Source: Apostichopus japonicus
Taxonomy: Eukaryota; Echinodermata; Holothuroidea; Aspidochirotida; Stichopodidae
Direction of reading: 5' to 3'
Assembly: GCF_037975245.1 (NCBI RefSeq)
Contig: NC_092576.1
Span: 21,267,611 to 21,331,610 of the forward strand
Length of the DNA stretch: 64,000 nucleotides
Position numbers and translations under genes: made by a program. The notes beneath the pieces are model-generated. The model was not told the origin of the DNA, did not search any database, and saw nothing but the letters and a program-made list of their open reading frames with translations. Shown one piece after another: positions 58,195 to 64,000 of this stretch. Positions within the stretch are counted from its first letter, which is position 1. The number at the start of each line of letters is the position of its first letter.

Positions 58195-59739
58195 ATTCGA
58201 TTGATCGGTACCGCACATTCGATTGATCGGTACCGCACATTCGATTGATCGGTACCGCTCATTCGATTGATCCGTACCGCACATTCGATTGATCGGTACC
58301 GCACATTCGATTGATCGGAACGGAACATTCGATTGATCGGTACCGCACATTCGATTGATCCGTACCGCACATTCGATTGATCGTTACCGCACATTCGATT
58401 GATCGGTACGGAACATTCGTTTGATCGGTACCGCACATTCGATTGATCGGTACGTAACATTCGTTTGATCGGTACCGCACATTCGATTGATCGGTACCGC
58501 ACATTCGATTGAAAGAAACGGAACATTCGATTGATCGGTACTGCACATTCGATTGATCGGTACCGCACATTCGTTTGATCGGTACCGCACATTCGATTGA
58601 TCGGTACCGCACATTCGATTGATCGGTTCGGAACATTCGATTGATCGGTACTGAACATTCGATTGATCGGTACCGCACATTCGATTGATCGGTACTGCAC
58701 ATTCGATTGATCGGTACCGCACATTCGATTGATCGGTACCGCACATTCGATTGATCGGTACCGCACATTCGATTGATCGGAACGGAACATTCGATTGATC
58801 GGTACCGCACATTCGATTGATCGGTACCGCACATTCGATTGATCGGTACCGCTCATTCGATTGATCGGTACCGCACATTCGATTGATCCGTACCGCACAT
58901 TCGATTGATCCGTACCGCACATTCGATTGATCGGTACCGCACATTCGATTGATCGGTCACGCACATTCGATTTATCGGTACGGAACATTCGTTTGATCGG
59001 TACCGCACATTCGATTGATCGGTACGGAACATTCGATTGATCGGTAAGGAACATTCGATTGATCGGTACTGCACATTCGATTGATCGGTACTGCACATTC
59101 GATTTATCGGTACCGCACATTCGATTGATCGGTACCGCACATTCGATTGATCGGTACCGCACATTCGATTGATCGGTACGGAACTTTCGTTTGATCGGTA
59201 CCGCACATTCGATTGATCGGTACCGCACATTCGATTTATCGGTACTGCACATTCGATTGATCGGTACTGCACATTCGATTGATCGGTACCGACCATTCGA
59301 TTGATCGGTACCGCACATTCGATTGATCGGTACCGCACATTCGATTGATCGGAACGGAACATTCGATTGATCGGTACCGCACATTCGATTGATCGGTACC
59401 GCACATTCGATTGATCGGTACCGCACATTCGATTGATCGGAACCGCACATTCGATTGATCGGTACCGCACATTCGATTGATCGGTACGGAACATTCGATT
59501 GATCGGTACCGCACATTCGATTGATCGGTACGGAACATTCGATTGATCGGTACCGCACATTCGATTGATCGGTACCGCACATTCGATTGATCCATACCGC
59601 ACATTCGATTGATCGGTACGGAACATTCGATTGATCGGTACTGCACATTCGATTGATCGGTACCGCACATTCGATTGATCGGTACCGCACATTCGATTGA
59701 TCGGTACCGCACATTCGATTGATCCGTACCGCACATTCG

Positions 59740-61250
59740 ATTGATCGGTCACGCACATTCGCTTGATCGGTACTGAACATTCGTTTGATCGGTACCGCAC
59801 ATTCGATTGATCGGTACGGAACATTCGATTGATCGGTAAGGAACATTCGATTGATCGGTACTGCACATTCGATTGATCGGTACCGCACATTCGTATGATC
59901 GGTACCGCACATTCGATTGATCGGTACCGCACATTCGATTGATCGGTACGGAACATTCGTTTTATCGGTACCGCACATTCGATTGATCGGTACCGCACAT
60001 TCGATTGATCGGTACTGCACATTCGATTGATCGGTACTGCACATTCGATTGATCGGTACCGAACATTCGATTGATCGGTACCGCACATTCGATTGATCGG
60101 TACCGCACATTCGATTGATCGGAACGGAACATTCGATTGATCGGTACCGCACATTCGATTGATCGGTACGGAACATTCGATTGATCGGTACCGCACATTC
60201 GATTGATCTGTACCGCACATTCGATTGAGCGGTACCGCACATTCGATTGATCGGTACGTAACATTCGTTTGATCGGTACCGCACATTCGATTGATCGGTA
60301 CCGCACATTCGATTGATCGGTACCGCACATTCGATTGATCGGTACCGAACATTCGATTGATCGGTACCGCACATTCGATTGATCGGTACCGCACATTCGA
60401 TTGATCGGAACGGAACATTCGATTGATCGGAACGGAACATTCGATTGATCGGTACCGCACATTCGTTTGATCGGTACCGCATATTCGATTGATCGGTACC
60501 GCACATTCGATTGATCGGTACTGCACATTCGATTGATCGGTACCGCACATTCGATTGATCGGTACCGAACATTCGATTGATCGGTACCGCACATTCGATT
60601 GATCGGTACCGCACATTCGATTGATCGGAACGGAACATTCGATTGATCGGTACCGCACATTCGATTGATCGGAACGGAACATTCGATTGATCGGTACCGC
60701 ACATTCGATTGATCGGAACGGAACATTCGATTGATCGGTACCGCACATTCGTTTGATCGGTACCGCACATTCGATTGATCGGTACCGCACATTCGATTGA
60801 TCGGTTCGGAACATTCGATTGATCGGTACTGAACATTCGATTGATCGGTACCGCACATTCGATTGATCGGTACCGCACATTCGATTGATCGGAACGGAAC
60901 ATTCGATTGATCGGTACCGCACATTCGATTGATCGGTACCGCACATTCGATTGATCGGTACCGCATATTCGATTGATCGGTACCGCACATTCGATTGATC
61001 GGTACGGAACATTCGATTGATCGGTACCGCACATTCGATTGATCGGTACCGCACATTCGATTGATCGGTACTGCACATTCGATTGATCGGTACCGCACAT
61101 TCGATTGATCAGTACCGCACATTCGATTGATCGGTCACGCACATTCGATTGATCGGTACGGAACATTCGTTTGATCGGTACCGCACATTAGATTGATCGG
61201 TACCGCAAATTCGATTGATCGGTACGGAACATTCGATTGATCGGTACTGC
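59740..61250. repeat. Zone-B-type block embedded in zone C, copy 2
   Basis: Same markers as near 55 kb: ATTCGTATGATC at 59,892, ATTCGTTTTATC near 59,960, GGTACCGAAC near 60,057. GGTACCGCAA and ATTAGATTGATC occur near 61,190-61,207. Confidence 0.72.
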
Positions 61251-61560
61251 ACATTCTATTGATCGGTACCACACATTCGATTGATCGGTACCGCACATTC
61301 GATTGATCGGTACGGAACATTCGATTGATCGGTAAGGAACATTCGATTGATCGGTACCGCACATTCGATTGATCGGTACTGCACATTCGATTGATCGGTA
61401 CCGCACATTCGATTGATCCGTACCGCACATTCGATTGATCGGTCACGCACATTCGATTGATCGGTACGGAACATTCGATTGATTGGTACCGAACATTCGA
61501 TTGATCGGTACCGCACATTCGATTGATCGGTACCGCACATTCGATTGATCGGAACGGAAC

Positions 61561-61583
61561 ATTCGATTGATCGGTACGGGGAC
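61561..61583. other. 23-bp unit, the only insertion
   Basis: The second half reads GGTACGGGGAC, one base longer than the normal ten. It occurs once, so it is either a recent mutation or a sequencing error in a G run. Confidence 0.9.
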
Positions 61584-62049
61584 ATTCGATTGATCGGTAC
61601 CGAACATTCGATTGATCGGTACCGCACATTCGATTGATCGGTACCGCACATTCGATTGATCGGAACGGAACATTCGATTAATCGGTACCGCACATTCGAT
61701 TGATCGGTACCGCACATTCGATTGATCGGTACCGCACATTCGATTGATCGGTACCGCACATTCGATTGATCGGTACCGCACATTCGATTGATCGGAACGG
61801 AACATTCGATTGATCGGAACGGAACATTCGATTGATCGGTACCGCACATTCGTTTGATCGGTACCGCATATTCGATTGATCGGTACCGCACATTCGATTG
61901 ATCGGTACTGCACATTCGATTGATCGGTACAGCACATTCGATTGATCGGTACCGAACATTCGATTGATCGGTACCGCACATTCGATTGATCGGTACCGCA
62001 CATTCGATTGATCGGAACGGAACATTCGATTGATCGGTACCGCACATTC

Positions 62050-63690
62050 GATTGATCGGAACGGAACATTCGATTGATCGGTACCGCACATTCGATTGAT
62101 CCGAACGGAACATTCGATTGATCGGTACCGCACATTCGTTTGATCGGTACCGCACATTCGATTGATCGGTACCGCACATTCGATTGATCGGTTCGGAACA
62201 TTCGATTGATCGGTACTGAACATTCGATTGATCGGTACCGCACATTCGATTGATCGGTACCGCACATTCGATTGATCGGAACGGAACATTCGATTGATCG
62301 GTACCGCACATTCGATTGATCGGTACCGCACATTCGATTGATCGGTACCGCACATTCGATTGATCGGTACCGCACATTCGATTGATCGGTACGGAACATT
62401 CGATTGATCGGTACCGCACATTCGATTGATCGGTACCGCACATTCGATTGATCGGTACTGCACATTCGATTGATCGGTACCGCACATTCGATTGATCGGT
62501 ACCGCACATTCGATTGATCGGTCACGCACATTCGATTGATCGGTACGGAACATTCGTTTGATCGGTACCGCACAATAGATTGATCGGTACCGCAAATTCG
62601 ATTGATCGGTACGGAACATTCGATTGATCGGTACTGCACATTCGATTGATCGGTAAAGCACATTCGATTGATTGGTACCGCACATTCGATTGATCGGTTC
62701 GGAACATTCGATTGATCGGTAAGGAACATTCGATTGATCGGTACCGCACATTCGATTGATCGGTACTGCACATTCGATTGATCGGTACCGCACATTCGAT
62801 TGATCGGTACCGCACATTCGATTGATCGGTACCGCACATTCGATTGATCGGTCACGCACATTCGATTGATCGGTACCGCACATTCGATTGATCGGAACGG
62901 AACATTCGATTGATCGGTACCGCACATTCGATTGATCCAAACGGAACATTCGATTGATCGGTACCGCACATTCGTTTGATCGGTACCGCACATTCGATTG
63001 ATCGGTACCGCACATTCGATTGATCGGTTCGGAACATTCGATTGATCGGTACTGAACATTCGATTGATCGGTACCGCACATTCGATTGATCGGTACCGCA
63101 CATTCGATTGATCGGAACGGAACATTCGATTGATCGGTACCGCACATTCGATTGATCGGTACCGCACATTCGATTGATCGGTACCGCACATTCGATTGAT
63201 CGGTACCGCACATTCGATTGATCGGTACGGAACATTCGATTGATCGGTACCGCACATTCGATTGATCGGTACCGCACATTCGATTGATCGGTACTGCACA
63301 TTCGATTGATCGGTACCGCACATTCGATTGATCGGTACCGCACATTCGATTGATCGGTCACGCACATTCGATTGATCGGTACGGAACATTCGTTTGATCG
63401 GTACCGCACAATAGATTGATCGGTACCGCAAATTCGATTGATCGGTACGGAACATTCGATTGATCGGTACTGCACATTCGATTGATCGGTAAAGCACATT
63501 CGATTGATCGGTACCGCACATTCGATTGATCGGTTCGGAACATTCGATTGATCGGTAAGGAACATTCGATTGATCGGTACCGCACATTCGATTGATCGGT
63601 ACTGCACATTCGATTGATCGGTACCGCACATTCGATTGATCGGTACCGCACATTCGATTGATCGGTACCGCACATTCGATTGATCGGTCA
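62050..63690. repeat. 836-bp (38-unit) tandem duplication
   Basis: About 62,050-62,850 is repeated at about 62,886-63,690 with a period of 836 bases. GGTCACGCAC at 62,522 pairs with 63,358, and the rare ACAATAGATTG near 62,573 pairs with 63,409. Differences include ATTGGTACC near 62,671 against ATCGGTACC, and GATCCGAACGG near 62,099 against GATCCAAACGG near 62,935. Confidence 0.82.
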
Positions 63691-64000
63691 CGCACATTCG
63701 ATTGATCGGTACGGAACATTCGTTTGATCGGTACCGCACATTCGATTGATCGGTACCGCACATTCGATTGATCGGTACGGAACATTCGATTGATCGGTAC
63801 CGCACATTCGATTGATCCGTACCGCACATTCGATTGATCGGTCACGCACATTCGATTGATCGGTACGGAACATTCGTTTGATCGGTACCGCACATTCGAT
63901 TGATCCGTACCGCACATTCATTTGAGCGGTACCGCACATTCGATTGATCGGTACGTAACATTCGTTTGATCGGTACCGCACATTCCATTGATCGGTACCG

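Larger units (their letters stand above)
57240..61300. repeat. 4,839-bp higher-order unit, copy 2
   Basis: Partner of 52,400-56,460. Small differences include ATTCGTTTGATC near 57,361 in place of ATTCGCTTGATC, GATCGTTACC near 58,381, and GTACCGCTCA near 58,255 and 58,848. Confidence 0.85.
1..64000. repeat. 22-bp satellite array filling the whole window, open at both ends
   Basis: Every line reads as head-to-tail copies of one 22-base unit: first half ATTCGATTGATC, second half GGTACCGCAC. Orientation never inverts. Common second-half variants are GGTACGGAAC, GGTACTGCAC, GGTAAGGAAC, GGAACGGAAC, GGTACCGAAC, GGTCACGCAC, GGTAACGCAC and CGTACCGCAC. Common first-half variants are ATTCGTTTGATC, ATTCGCTTGATC, ATTCGACTGATC, ATTCGAATGATC and ATTCGATTTATC. 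The consensus is 50% GC and carries three CpG dinucleotides, one GATC and one GGTACC per unit. No gap over one unit lacks the motif, so no stretch could hold an independent gene. The function is unknown. A structural role in heterochromatin or a centromere is possible but not shown by the sequence. Long minus-strand reading frames are a composition effect and are not annotated. Confidence 0.98.
31430..64000. repeat. Zone C, a distinct family of the same satellite
   Basis: Diagnostic variants are GGTTCCGCAC and GGTTCGGAAC, the pair GGTACCGACC-ATTCG (replacing GGTACCGAAC of zones A and B), GATCCATACC, GATTGAAAGAAAC (ten places, from 33,526 to 58,511) and a 21-base unit ending GGTACGGAC (eight places). 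I did not see GGTTC or GAAAG in zones A or B. The zone is built of nested duplications described separately. It contains two blocks resembling zone B near 54.9-56.4 and 59.7-61.3 kb. It runs off the right end of the window. Confidence 0.8.

Noticed and set aside
61561-61583. The 23-base unit as a functional break point
   Set aside because: It is a single extra G in a short G run, seen once; a sequencing error is as likely as a real mutation.
1-64000. Coding on the plus strand
   Set aside because: Each unit contains TGA in ATTGATC, and the 22-base period moves it through all three frames every 66 bases, so no plus frame of useful length exists.
1-64000. CRISPR array
   Set aside because: Units abut directly with no spacers of unique sequence, and no cas-like gene is present.
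1-64000. Plasmid or phage replication iterons (often 17-22 bases)
   Set aside because: Iteron clusters have a handful of copies beside a rep gene. Here there are about 2,900 copies and no gene.
1-64000. CENP-B box in the unit
   Set aside because: TTCG and CGGT in ATTCGATTGATCGGT resemble the ends of the box, but the gap is six bases rather than seven and the last bases are GT, not GG. Most essential positions therefore fail.
1-64000. Telomeric repeat
   Set aside because: The unit is 22 bases of mixed composition without the G-rich strand bias of known telomere repeats.
1-64000. tRNA, rRNA or other structured RNA gene, or inserted transposon
   Set aside because: I read through every line and found no stretch longer than a unit that departs from the 22-base motif.
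1-64000. Assigning a species or a named satellite family
   Set aside because: I do not recognise the 22-mer, and composition (50% GC in the consensus) is not diagnostic.

Overview
The whole window is one uninterrupted tandem satellite (minisatellite) with a 22-base unit. The unit has a conserved 12-base half, ATTCGATTGATC, followed by a more variable 10-base half, GGTACCGCAC. The array is already running at base 1 and still running at base 64000, so both ends lie outside the window. About 2,909 units fit here. I found no unique sequence, gene, RNA gene, mobile element, CRISPR array or regulatory site. A satellite this long, with nested higher-order duplications, points to a eukaryotic nuclear chromosome (centromeric, pericentromeric, subtelomeric or a heterochromatic block) from a long-read assembly. 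The species cannot be named from the repeat alone.

Length is almost perfectly conserved. From the first to the last unit the phase slips by exactly 15 bases, and this is fully explained by the indels I located: sixteen units of 21 bases, from three recurrent one-base deletions seen 5, 3 and 8 times, and one unit of 23 bases. All other length change is in whole units.

Layout, read from marker variants: zone A (1 to about 9,100), zone B (about 9,100-19,100), zone A-prime (about 19,200-25,870), zone B-prime (about 25,870-31,430) and zone C (about 31,430-64,000). A-B is followed by a shortened and rearranged A-prime-B-prime, as expected from a duplication of 15-17 kb. Zone C is a different family with its own markers and its own nested duplications (offsets 11,283, 10,909, 10,733, 4,839, 2,969, 836, 374 and 132 bases). 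It also carries two blocks of zone-B-type sequence near 55 and 60 kb.

The minus strand holds very long open reading frames, up to 1,388 codons, in all three frames. They are a by-product of composition. The reverse complement of the unit has no stop triplet, and because 22 is not a multiple of 3 every minus frame spells the same 22-residue peptide in rotated phase. The plus strand has a TGA in every unit and stays closed. I therefore annotate no coding sequence.
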